From positions 1 to 23,044 of the forward strand of contig JAKPQU010000453.1 of assembly GCA_029555925.1 (NCBI GenBank): DNA of 23,044 nt, written 5' to 3'. The translations under genes were made by a program, and so were the position numbers. The notes under the pieces were generated by a model. That model saw only the letters and a list, made by a program, of their open reading frames with translations, was not told the DNA's origin and did not search any database. Shown piece after piece: positions 1-7,356 of the stretch. The DNA comes from Bacillota bacterium (GTDB taxonomy: Bacteria > Eremiobacterota > SpSt-956 > JAKJGF01). Numbering within the stretch: position 1 is the first letter of the stretch; every line of letters begins with the position of its first letter.

Positions 1-51
1 TTTTCCTGTTATAATTACGTTATTATGAACTTAAAAGACACCCTCCCTTAA

Positions 52-71
52 TCCCTCCCTCAAGGGAGGGA
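52..71. repeat. short perfect hairpin
   Basis: A 9-bp perfect inverted repeat, TCCCTCCCT and AGGGAGGGA, is separated by only two bases. It lies downstream of the mrdA stop codon on the minus strand but about 180 bases away, and has no adjacent T-run. It could be a remnant terminator or a repeat unit. Function unknown. Confidence 0.5.
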
Positions 72-137
72 AATAAGACGTTATTCCATAAGGGTAATAT
101 TAATTTATAAAATCTTTTTTCTTAACTTAATGACATT

Positions 138-188
138 GCGCATAACGCGTAACGAGTGACGGGTGGGGGCGTGATGCGTGATGTGTAT
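138..188. repeat. heptad repeat array 1 (CGTNACG type, degenerate)
   Basis: Degenerate 7-bp periodic units can be read here, such as CGTAACG, AGTGACG and GCGTGAT twice. It is the first of many such arrays in the window and lies in the 252-base gap after mrdA. That gap also holds a hairpin (52-71), a palindrome (199-216) and a second array. Confidence 0.6.
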
Positions 189-198
189 TCCATTACAG

Positions 199-216
199 GG
201 CGTTTAATTAAACGCC
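199..216. repeat. 18-bp perfect palindrome
   Basis: GGCGTTTAATTAAACGCC is self-complementary over all 18 bases. It sits between two heptad arrays downstream of mrdA. It could be a protein-binding site or part of the repeat structure; nothing nearby decides which. Confidence 0.55.
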
Positions 217-255
217 ACTACTAGTCACTTTTCACGACTCACAACTCACCACTTA
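217..255. repeat. heptad repeat array 2 (GTGARNN type) abutting the mrdA stop
   Basis: Read on the minus strand, 7-bp units GTGAGTT, GTGAGTC and GTGAAAA follow directly after the TAA stop of mrdA. The array therefore begins at the very end of the coding sequence, as also happens at fdrA and the ylbE-like gene. Confidence 0.65.
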
Positions 256-2064
256 CCTTTTCTCCATCCTCTTTTTCTTTATATCGAAATAATCCTTTAT
301 GACCTCTGTACCCAGTGGAACAGCAGTTTTGCCTGCATATCCTCCTGCCTGTTCCAGGAATACCGATATGGCTATTTCCGGATCGTCTGAGGGAGCAAAG
401 GCGACAAACCATGCGTGATTTTCACCGGTTGGATTTTCCGGCGTCGGAAAGTTTTCTGCTGTTCCTGTTTTTCCGGAAATTTCTATTCCCTTTATATTTC
501 CTGCTGTAGACGTTCCCTTTGTCACAGCCATTCTCATGCCATTTTTTATTACATTCAAATTATATTCTGATACATTAATTTTGCGGTGTTTTTTTGATTT
601 ATACTCATAAATGATATCTCCCTGTTCCGATGCAATTTTTTTTACCAGATGAGGAGGGTTATAGTTACCATTACTGGCAAGTATTGCAGTTACCTCTGCC
701 ATCTGGAGAGGAGTGACAAGTACATAACCCTGTCCTATGGACATATTCACCGTATCACCTACATACCATTTTTCCCCGATTGTTTTTTCTTTCCATTTCT
801 CTGTAGGTAAGAGGCCGGGATTTTCTCCGGGCAGTTCTATTCCTGTAGCAAGCCCCAGATTAAATTCTTTTGCATATTCTTCTATTTTCTCAAGTCCCAG
901 TTTCATGCCAAGTTCATAAAATACAACATCACAGGATTCTGCAATGGCATTTGTAAAATCTATTTTCCCATGGCCTGTTCTTAAATCGCAGTTGAAAATT
1001 TTATCTTCTACTTTTATGTAGCCACCACAATAGAAAGGCGTCCATTCACCTACTATTTTTTCCTGGAGAGCAGCGGCAGAGGTTATAATTTTAAATGTTG
1101 AAGCAGGAGGATAGAGGCCTGATATGGTACGGTTAAATAATGGTTTCCACGGGTTTTCTATAAGCTGTTTATAATTTTTTTCAGATATACCTGTCGAAAA
1201 TAGATTCGGGTTGTAATCAGGTTTACTGGTCATTGCCAGAATCTCACCTGTTTTTACCGAAATGACCGTCACTGTCCCTGCTTTGGTTTTACCTTTTTCG
1301 AATGAAAGTTTATGAAGCATCAGCTCCAGTTCTTCTTCTGCTGCTTTCTGAAGATCTTTGTCAAGAGTCAGATATATGTTGTTCCCTGATATAGGTATTG
1401 TTTCACCGAGAATTTTTACTATATTTCCTTCGGCATTTACCTCTATTTCTTTTATACCCTGTTTTCCTCTGAGAGTAGAATTATAATATAATTCAATACC
1501 GTCTTTACCTATTATTTCCCAGGGCTGGTAGTTTTGTCCCTTTACTTCTTCCAGTTCTTTATCTGTAGGCAGACCTACATAACCAAGTATATGTGAAGCA
1601 AGGTTATTTCCCGGATAATTCCTTATTGGTTCAGTCTCTACATATACGCCCGGAAGAGAAGGAAGTATTTCCGAAAGTTCTGCCACTGTTTGAAGTGTAA
1701 GATCATGTTTTATTTCTACAGGTGTAAACAACGGGTAAGGAGAAAATTCTATTTTTTCTTTTATATCTTTTTTACTGATTGCCAGAATTTTTTCGAGTAT
1801 AGAAAAGGTTTTTTCTTCATTTATCAGTTCTGTCGGGTTTATTGCAAGCAAAAAAGAAGGTTTATTATTACTCAGTATCTGGCCATTACGGTCATAAATT
1901 AATCCTCTCTGTGCTTTCGTAAAGGTTCTTCTCACTATATTTTTTTCTGCTTTTTTTAGTAGATCACTGCCTCTCAGTATTTGAAGCTGAAATAATCTCA
2001 CAGAGAGACCTGTGAATATTAATAATATAATTATTTTAAATATAAAATCATTCCTGTTATTCAT
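253..2064 (-). CDS. mrdA: penicillin-binding protein 2, elongasome transpeptidase
   Basis: This is a class B penicillin-binding protein (PBP2 type) that cross-links peptidoglycan during lateral wall growth, anchored in the membrane with its catalytic domain outside. One N-terminal membrane helix (about residues 8-27) is followed by the dimerisation domain and the transpeptidase domain. All three active-site motifs are visible: S322-T-F-K325 with the nucleophile serine, the S377-C-D motif, and K532-T-G. The length of 603 residues is normal for PBP2. The ATG at 2064 overlaps the end of mreD by 8 bases, so the two are probably translationally coupled. It is the last gene of the maf-mreBCD operon in this window; no rodA follows within the sequence shown. 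Identification is firm. Confidence 0.95.
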   Translation of the reverse strand: MNNRNDFIFKIIILLIFTGLSVRLFQLQILRGSDLLKKAEKNIVRRTFTKAQRGLIYDRNGQILSNNKPSFLLAINPTELINEEKTFSILEKILAISKKDIKEKIEFSPYPLFTPVEIKHDLTLQTVAELSEILPSLPGVYVETEPIRNYPGNNLASHILGYVGLPTDKELEEVKGQNYQPWEIIGKDGIELYYNSTLRGKQGIKEIEVNAEGNIVKILGETIPISGNNIYLTLDKDLQKAAEEELELMLHKLSFEKGKTKAGTVTVISVKTGEILAMTSKPDYNPNLFSTGISEKNYKQLIENPWKPLFNRTISGLYPPASTFKIITSAAALQEKIVGEWTPFYCGGYIKVEDKIFNCDLRTGHGKIDFTNAIAESCDVVFYELGMKLGLEKIEEYAKEFNLGLATGIELPGENPGLLPTEKWKEKTIGEKWYVGDTVNMSIGQGYVLVTPLQMAEVTAILASNGNYNPPHLVKKIASEQGDIIYEYKSKKHRKINVSEYNLNVIKNGMRMAVTKGTSTAGNIKGIEISGKTGTAENFPTPENPTGENHAWFVAFAPSDDPEIAISVFLEQAGGYAGKTAVPLGTEVIKDYFDIKKKRMEKR

Positions 2065-2569
2065 AATTGTACCGGCTTTTATATCTCTGGCTGAATAGTT
2101 TACTCAAATTAATAAAGATCAGTAAAAAGAAAGGCAGGAAAATAAGATTTAGCAGTAACTGGATTAATATTTTCTTAATAAAATCGGGAGGTAAAACTCT
2201 GCTGGTTCCGAGAGCAAAATAGAAAAGGAGATGAATGGATTCATTTATAAATGTACTTATGATTATAATTATAACAGGTGTTAACAGATTTGAATTACTG
2301 AAATTATCCTTTGAATATCCTGCAAGAAGCCCTGTAGAGGTTTTGCTTATACAGCAGGCTCCAAGGCTTTTCAGGGATATAAAATCCTGAATCATACCTG
2401 CCATAAAACCAAAAATACTGCCTCTTACTTCTCCTCCATGTAAGCTGAAAGATACTACGACTATGAGGGTTAGATCCGGTATGACTCCGTTCCAGCTTAT
2501 TCCTGACAGGACACTTCCCTGTATTATTACAGAAATGATCATTATAATGACACCTGTGAAAAAAAACAT
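2057..2569 (-). CDS. mreD: rod shape-determining protein MreD
   Basis: This is a small integral membrane protein of the elongasome, with about five hydrophobic helices across 170 residues and a charged C-terminus, as usual for MreD. It links MreC and the wall synthases in the inner membrane. I chose the ATG at 2569 because AGGGGA lies 9 bases upstream. An ATG at 2602 in the same frame would lie inside mreC, add a charged 11-residue extension and lack a ribosome site of its own. The gene starts just after the mreC stop at 2574 and runs into mrdA. Sequence conservation of MreD is low in general; the call rests on topology and on its position between mreC and mrdA. Confidence 0.88.
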   Translation of the reverse strand: MFFFTGVIIMIISVIIQGSVLSGISWNGVIPDLTLIVVVSFSLHGGEVRGSIFGFMAGMIQDFISLKSLGACCISKTSTGLLAGYSKDNFSNSNLLTPVIIIIISTFINESIHLLFYFALGTSRVLPPDFIKKILIQLLLNLIFLPFFLLIFINLSKLFSQRYKSRYNYE

Positions 2570-2573
2570 AATG

Positions 2574-3431
2574 TTAGTTCCCCTGCGCCGGTATTGTTTC
2601 AACCGGATTTTCTTTCAGAATTAATACATGTTCCAGGGAATTGAATTTTGCTGAAAGTGTGATCTCTGCTGTCTGAAATAATTTATCACTGCTCCGATAT
2701 AAATTCGTAATATATCCTATTGTAATACCTTTGGGATATATTTTGCCCAGTCCGGATGTCTCGACTGTATAGCCTGTTTTTATATTTTTATCGGGAATTA
2801 TATATTTCATTTCACATTTCTGTCCTGACCCATAAATTATTCCTGAATTCCTTGTTTCTCTTATAATAGCAGGTACAGCACTTTCATTATCCAGAAGCAA
2901 CATTACCTTTGAACCTTGATGAGATACTACCATAACTCTTCCTATTAATCCATTATTATCTATTACAATCATATCTTTTTTTATTCCGTCTCTATCACCT
3001 TTATCTATTGTTATGGATTGAAACCAGCTGTTAGGTTCCCTGCTTATTACCTGTGCCGCAATTGTCTCCAGGGGAAGGCTGTTTTTAAAATCCAGCAATT
3101 CTCTTAATCGTTTATTTTCTTCTATATATCCTTTCAGTGTTTCCTTTTCCCTCTGGAGTAAAAGAACATGATTTTTTAAATTATTATTTTCTTCTACCAG
3201 GTCTTTATTTTTTTTGAACATTGATAGAATTACTGAGAGTTTATTCCCAACGGTATTAATCATTTTCTGCAATGGTACTGTTATATAAGAAACGATATTT
3301 TCGACACAGTTACTTTTCCCGCTTTCTATATCTCTATTCTGGTAAAAAACTATAACAAGTGATAGTAATATAAGCAAAAGAAAAATACCGGGGAATCTGT
3401 TTTTTCTTTTACGTGAATATTTCATTTGCAT
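2574..3431 (-). CDS. mreC: rod shape-determining protein MreC
   Basis: MreC is a periplasmic or extracellular scaffold that binds PBP2 and activates the elongasome. The 285-residue protein has a basic N-terminus and one membrane helix (about residues 14-30). A coiled coil rich in E, K, L and N follows (about 70-115), then the paired beta-barrel domains with the typical MreC phrases RDGI, VIDNNGLIGRV and SGLGKIYPKGI. Two ATG codons at 3431 and 3425 are possible starts; AAAGG is 5 bases from the first, which I keep. It follows mreB after a 97-base gap that contains a heptad array, and is followed directly by mreD. Confidence 0.94.
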   Translation of the reverse strand: MQMKYSRKRKNRFPGIFLLLILLSLVIVFYQNRDIESGKSNCVENIVSYITVPLQKMINTVGNKLSVILSMFKKNKDLVEENNNLKNHVLLLQREKETLKGYIEENKRLRELLDFKNSLPLETIAAQVISREPNSWFQSITIDKGDRDGIKKDMIVIDNNGLIGRVMVVSHQGSKVMLLLDNESAVPAIIRETRNSGIIYGSGQKCEMKYIIPDKNIKTGYTVETSGLGKIYPKGITIGYITNLYRSSDKLFQTAEITLSAKFNSLEHVLILKENPVETIPAQGN

Positions 3432-3447
3432 AGTTACCTTTCAGCGT

Positions 3448-3526
3448 GATGCGTAAAAACAGTTGAGCTATCGTCATGTGTGATTGGGCGAACTGTGCGT
3501 CACGCGTCACGCGTGACGTGTCATGT
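3448..3526. repeat. heptad repeat array 3 between mreB and mreC
   Basis: The 97-base gap between mreB and mreC holds CGTNACG-type units. The clearest run is GCGTCAC GCGTCAC GCGTGAC GTGTCAT at 3496-3526, ending just after the mreB stop; a weaker copy lies at 3448-3462. Because it is inside an operon, the array would be transcribed and could fold. Confidence 0.65.
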
Positions 3527-3528
3527 AT

Positions 3529-4587
3529 TTATATATGATATTTTGTCTGTTTTTTTTCTCTCATTACTTCTTTAAAAAGAACCTGATTGGTAAAAAGGTG
3601 GCCAAGTCCTATAGCTACCGTAGAAACAGGATCTCTTGCAATTTTAGCAGGAATTCCAGTAAGCTTTTCTATTATTTTATCAAATCCTTTTAATAAAGAA
3701 GTGCCTCCTGTCAGAATTATGCCATGTTCCTGTATGTCATTTATAAGATCAGGTGGTGTTTTTTCAAGGCCTACTTTTATTATATCAAGCATTTCTTTCA
3801 GAATTTCACTTAAAATTTCTCTGATTTCTCCTTCATGGATTTTTACTGTCTTAGGCAGGCCGCTTATGACGTCACTTCCCTTTACAGTCATAGACATTTC
3901 ATCCGGGTGTGGATAGGCGGAACCGAGGAAAATTTTTATTTCTTCAGCCGTATTATTTCCTATGGCAAGATTATGCTGCTGTCTCATAAAGCCTATAATT
4001 TTTTCTGTAAGCTCGTCTCCTGCTACCTTCAGATTTTCATTTACAATACTTCCACCCATTGATATAACTGATACCTGAGTAGTTCCTCCACCTATATCAA
4101 TTACCATATTACCTCTTACATCCAGTATGGGAAGTCCGCATCCTATAGCAGCTGCTACAGGTTGTTCAAGGGTAAATACTTCCCTTGCGCCTGCCTGAGT
4201 TAATGCTTCTACTACTGTTCTTTCTTCTACGGAATTTGCTCTGGAAGGGATACTTATTATAACTTTAGGCCCTATTATGGAATTTCTTCTGTCGAGTCTC
4301 TTCATGAAAATAGAAAGCATTTCCTTTACAGCATCAAAATCCGATATAACACCATGCTTCATAGGCCTGATGACTTCTATATGTTTTGGTACTCTACCTT
4401 CCATATGCTTTGCATCATGGCCTGTTGCAAGGATTTTTTCTTCCTCTTTATCTATGGCTATATAGGAAGGTTCACAGAGCTTGATACCCTTTCCTTTTAC
4501 ATATATGGGAGTATTTGCTGTGCCAAGATCTATGGCAATATTATTCGAAAATATATCTATCATATTTGTAATAAAGGAAAGATTCAT
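3529..4587 (-). CDS. mreB: actin-like rod shape-determining protein MreB
   Basis: MreB is a cytoskeletal ATPase that forms membrane-bound filaments and guides lateral wall synthesis. The 352-residue protein shows the actin-fold nucleotide motifs: phosphate 1 IDLGTANTPIY (residues 19-29), phosphate 2 VIDIGGGTTQV (about 161-172), and the adenosine motif ILTGGTSLLKG near the C-terminus. The catalytic Glu of the E-E-P segment is kept (LEQPVAAAIG). Three positions differ from the usual consensus: Pro27 where Leu is usual, Gln in the E-E-P segment, and Gln171 where GGGTTEV is usual. The ATG at 4587 has GGGG 9 bases upstream and lies 4 bases after the maf stop, so maf and mreB are coupled. It could be a diverged MreB or Mbl-like paralogue, but the mreC-mreD context makes it the operon MreB. 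Confidence 0.94.
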   Translation of the reverse strand: MNLSFITNMIDIFSNNIAIDLGTANTPIYVKGKGIKLCEPSYIAIDKEEEKILATGHDAKHMEGRVPKHIEVIRPMKHGVISDFDAVKEMLSIFMKRLDRRNSIIGPKVIISIPSRANSVEERTVVEALTQAGAREVFTLEQPVAAAIGCGLPILDVRGNMVIDIGGGTTQVSVISMGGSIVNENLKVAGDELTEKIIGFMRQQHNLAIGNNTAEEIKIFLGSAYPHPDEMSMTVKGSDVISGLPKTVKIHEGEIREILSEILKEMLDIIKVGLEKTPPDLINDIQEHGIILTGGTSLLKGFDKIIEKLTGIPAKIARDPVSTVAIGLGHLFTNQVLFKEVMREKKQTKYHI

Positions 4588-4591
4588 TATG

Positions 4592-5174
4592 TCAACCCCA
4601 GATATTTATACCGGTTTTTAGCAGAATTTTATACAATGTTACCAGTGGCAAACCAACTACATTATAGTAACAGCCATTAATATATTCAACAAAGAGAGCG
4701 CCTTTTCCCTGGATCCCGTAAGCTCCTGCTTTGTCGAAAGGTTCTCCTGTGGATATGTAACCATCTATTTCCATAGAAGATAAATCCCTGAATTTTACAG
4801 TTGTTTTCACATGTTCTGTAATTTCTTTTTGTATTTTATTATCTCTCACTGAAAGTCCGCTGTGAACTGTATGAGCTTTCCCGCTTAATAAAGATAGCAT
4901 TCTTCTTGCATCATCCTCTGTTTCCGGTTTTTCAAGGATATGATCGTTTAATACTACTATAGTATCACAGCCAATTACGATACAGTCTTCTTCCGGAGAA
5001 AGCAAAATTGCTCTTGCTTTCTCTTTCGCATTATAACAGCATAACTCCCGGGGGGGTAAGGTTGCTCCGGGCTATTTCCTTCCAGTTGCTGACCTGGATT
5101 TCAAATTTGATTCCTAATAGTTTCAGGAGTTCCTGCCTTCTTGGAGAGTTAGAAGCCAGAATTATTCTCTTCAA
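4592..5174 (-). pseudogene. maf: Maf-type nucleotide pyrophosphatase, frameshifted at a 7-base homopolymer
   Basis: Maf proteins hydrolyse dTTP/UTP or modified nucleotides to monophosphates and often sit beside mreB. The N-terminal part, from a TTG at 5174 preceded by GGAAAGGA, gives the signature ASNSPRRQELLKLLG. It ends in a stop about ten codons after the C7 run (5050-5056 on the plus strand). Removing one base of the run restores a continuous frame through PRELCCYNAKEKARAI into the second part. That part has the catalytic GCDTIVV and the C-terminal YGIQGKGALFVEYINGCYYNVVG motif. The repaired product would be 193 residues, the normal Maf length. Downstream of the run, an open frame alone spans 4592-5005. 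It may be a sequencing error, a phase-variable tract or a young pseudogene. Confidence 0.88.
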
Positions 5175-5274
5175 TTTAGTTCCTTTCCGAATTACCTTTT
5201 ATTACTATGATATAACCTCAGAATAACCTTCCCTCCACTTATGAGTTTTGAGTCAATTAAATTCTGCTGACCCG

Positions 5275-5360
5275 GGCATAAGTATGTAATAAAAGTTTCC
5301 CTCCTGTGACGCGTCACGGGAGCATAATGTATTATTTATGCTTAACTACCCGGTAATATG
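5275..5360. repeat. dispersed repeat element, copy A (palindromic heptad core)
   Basis: The core CTCCTGTGACGCGTCACGGG-AG (5301-5322) is self-complementary with one mismatched pair. It is flanked by AT-rich arms with GCATAA at both sides in opposite orientation. The right arm, read on the minus strand, contains AAGCATAAATAATACAT, which also occurs at 9985-10003 and 19333-19352. This marks a dispersed element family. Confidence 0.65.
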
Positions 5361-5424
5361 TTACGGAACTTAACTTTAAATATTTCCATATAACTTCTTA
5401 AATCCCTGCAAGAAAGATTTTGAA

Positions 5425-5460
5425 AAATAAAAGGTGAAACGATAGTTTCACCTTTTATTT
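5425..5460 (-). terminator. intrinsic terminator after the TPR gene
   Basis: A perfect 16-bp stem (5425-5440 and 5445-5460) encloses a 4-base loop. On the minus strand it ends in TTTTATTTTTC, giving the U-rich tail expected for rho-independent termination. It lies 14 bases after the stop codon of the TPR gene. The T-rich ends on both strands mean it could work in either direction. Confidence 0.8.
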
Positions 5461-5473
5461 ATTATACTTATTT

Positions 5474-6343
5474 TCAGATAAGTTTTAACGTTTTCTCTTT
5501 CCACGTTTTACCATCGGAATTCTCCGGTGACAGTTCCAGAACTCTTTCAAAACATTTAAGGGCATCATTATATTTTTTGAGTTCATAGAGAGAAACGCCT
5601 TTATTCAGCCATATGTCAGGCAGTTGAGGATATCTTGCTATGGCCATATCATAATAGAAAATTGCTTCTTCATGTTTTCCCTGTTTTGCCAGAACGAGCC
5701 CCATGTTAAATGAGTACCCCATATTTGTGGGGTCCAGTTCCATAGCTTTATTATAACATGCGATAGCTTCATCGTATTTACCTTCCTCTTCGAGAAGTAC
5801 ACCCTTTGCAAAAATAGCATGCTGATATGACGGATCAATCTCTAAAATTTTATCATACCATTTATATGCTTCTTCGTATTTTTTTTGAAATCCCAGGACA
5901 AATCCCTTGAATAAATAAGCTTCAATATATTCTTTATCCAGTTCTAAAGCCTTATCGAAACATTTGATTGCGTCATCCTTTTTCTCCAGATCATAAAGGG
6001 TGAGTCCTTTTGCATACCAGACACATGCAACATCAGGTTTGAGTTCCAGAGCTTTATCGAAACATATAAGTGCTTCTTCATTTTTCTTTTTTCCTTCTTC
6101 TGCGTTGACCATACATCTAAGAGTATTATTCAGAAGTCCTTTTGCATACCATACTTCAAAATATGCAGGATTAATCTCCAGAGCCTTATCAAAACATTTC
6201 ATTGCTCTGTCCTTGTCAAATTTCGACTCGCCGAGATTATAGAGAATTCCTTTACAGTACCATTCTTCTGCTGTTTCTGCTTTAACAGGTATATGGTTAA
6301 TTATTAAGACTATTAATATTGAAATTATAATTTTTTTGAACAT
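5474..6343 (-). CDS. secreted tetratricopeptide-repeat protein
   Basis: This 289-residue protein has a signal peptide (about residues 1-22, ending PVKAETAEE) followed by about seven TPR units of roughly 34 residues. The recurring pattern is WYAKGLxLxxLxKxxEAIxCFDKALELxP. TPR superhelices bind other proteins or peptides, so this is probably an exported adaptor. No enzyme domain is visible. AAGGAGGT lies 8 bases before the ATG. It is 36 bases downstream of the stalk/Ig-like gene on the same strand, so the two are likely co-transcribed, and a strong terminator follows. The partner is unknown. Confidence 0.88.
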   Translation of the reverse strand: MFKKIIISILIVLIINHIPVKAETAEEWYCKGILYNLGESKFDKDRAMKCFDKALEINPAYFEVWYAKGLLNNTLRCMVNAEEGKKKNEEALICFDKALELKPDVACVWYAKGLTLYDLEKKDDAIKCFDKALELDKEYIEAYLFKGFVLGFQKKYEEAYKWYDKILEIDPSYQHAIFAKGVLLEEEGKYDEAIACYNKAMELDPTNMGYSFNMGLVLAKQGKHEEAIFYYDMAIARYPQLPDIWLNKGVSLYELKKYNDALKCFERVLELSPENSDGKTWKEKTLKLI

Positions 6344-6379
6344 ATTCTATACCTCCTTAGAATTTAATCAGGTCTGCCT

Positions 6380-7237
6380 TTATGGAAGAGTATATCCTCT
6401 GGGATAATAGTTCTGCGGCGGAGTAACATATTGTATCTGCTGACTGCAGTTTTCTTTCCCGTCCCGTAATTCTACCCTTGTATTTTCTCCCGGCCCAAGA
6501 GACAGGGTTTTAGTCCATGTAGTATTAATAACAGTAATATAATAGTAATACCCGTTGACACTGTAATTATATGAGAGACTGCCCTGGCATGAATAGGAAG
6601 ACTGTGCTGTTATCGTATATTTCCCCGGAGGCAGATTGGAAAAAGAAAAATTACCGTCCTGCGGAAGTCCGCATGATGTTACTTCTCTCGTTGCAGGTAT
6701 ACGGGCATTATTTATATATTCCTCCGTAACCCTGATTATGCCTGATTGAAAAGGTTTGTTAATCACAACAGAGCCTGAAATAGAACCGGGTGTATTAACG
6801 CTATATTGACCTGCCGGGCTCGTAATAGTTATCTGTAATTGATTTCCTGAACCTTTATATATCGCACCGACAAAATCCGCTGTAGCTGTAACATTCAGGT
6901 AGTAAATATTTTGCCCTGTATATCTGTCAGGACCTATGGCAAGAAGGCTCAAAGGTGCAGATTTACCGTTTATTGTCATCTGTGAAGGTAATGACTGAAG
7001 ATTTGAGTCAACTCCGAGCATAGAAAGATAGTCCGCTGCAGGTGCATACATTATATTATTCTGATATATAACAGCTTTAGGGAAGGTACGGCCGTTTATT
7101 GTAAGGGGCACTGATTGGGGATCTAAAAAAGAACTGGAAAGAGTGGCAAACTGGGCTGAATTGACCTGCAGTGATAGAGATAACAGGATTAATAAGATTA
7201 TAATATTGAATTTGAAGACATTTATGACACTGAACAT
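6380..7237 (-). CDS. secreted protein with stalk-like and Ig-like domains
   Basis: This 285-residue exported protein has a signal peptide (about residues 1-28, ending VNSAQ). Next comes a region resembling the copper-amine-oxidase N-terminal stalk domain (about 38-135; pattern VPLTINGRTFPKAVIYQNN), ending in a YYLNV...LQITI segment. A carboxypeptidase-regulatory-like beta sandwich follows (about 145-215; SISGSVV and GNFSFSNLPPGKYTITAQS). The C-terminus is Tyr- and Pro-rich. The stalk region resembles the N-terminal half of the metallopeptidase-like protein at 8839-9783, so the two may share an ancestor or a surface location. AAGGAGG lies 6 bases before the ATG. It probably leads a two-gene operon with the TPR protein. 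Role unknown; cell-surface or matrix binding is a guess. Confidence 0.75.
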   Translation of the reverse strand: MFSVINVFKFNIIILLILLSLSLQVNSAQFATLSSSFLDPQSVPLTINGRTFPKAVIYQNNIMYAPAADYLSMLGVDSNLQSLPSQMTINGKSAPLSLLAIGPDRYTGQNIYYLNVTATADFVGAIYKGSGNQLQITITSPAGQYSVNTPGSISGSVVINKPFQSGIIRVTEEYINNARIPATREVTSCGLPQDGNFSFSNLPPGKYTITAQSSYSCQGSLSYNYSVNGYYYYITVINTTWTKTLSLGPGENTRVELRDGKENCSQQIQYVTPPQNYYPRGYTLP

Positions 7238-7272
7238 ATAAAACCTCCTTTTCTATAAAAATTTTTAGAGTA

Positions 7273-7351
7273 AAATGAGTGAAAAGTGAATGGTGAACAG
7301 AAAATAGTCAGTAATGGCCATTTCTTTTCATTTTTCACTTTTCACTCATTT
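7273..7351. repeat. heptad array 4 forming a long hairpin (GTGAAAA type)
   Basis: An 18-bp perfect inverted repeat (7273-7290 and 7334-7351) is built of GTGAAAA-type 7-bp units. The 43-base loop itself contains the palindrome AATGGCCATT. It lies just after the amidohydrolase stop codon on the minus strand and may serve as a transcript 3' end, though without a clear T-run. Confidence 0.7.
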
Positions 7352-7356
7352 AAGAC

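Larger units (their letters stand above)
5175..5473. other. intergenic region with repeat element and terminator
   Basis: The gap between maf and the TPR gene holds no convincing gene. It contains a repeat element with a palindromic heptad core (5275-5360) and a strong hairpin at 5425-5460. An in-frame TTGACT on the minus strand upstream of maf could be a -35 box, but I see no matching -10 box at normal spacing. Confidence 0.5.

Noticed and set aside
3587..3916. Plus-strand open frame of 109 codons inside mreB
   Set aside because: It is the reverse complement of conserved MreB coding sequence, with no family resemblance or ribosome site.
5008..5226. Plus-strand open frame of 72 codons upstream of maf
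   Set aside because: It is antisense to the N-terminal half of maf, which carries the clear Maf signature on the other strand.
5365..5372. GGAACTT as a third ECF-type box
   Set aside because: There is no GAATA at the right spacing, no similarity to the rest of the 33-bp element, and no plus-strand gene follows.
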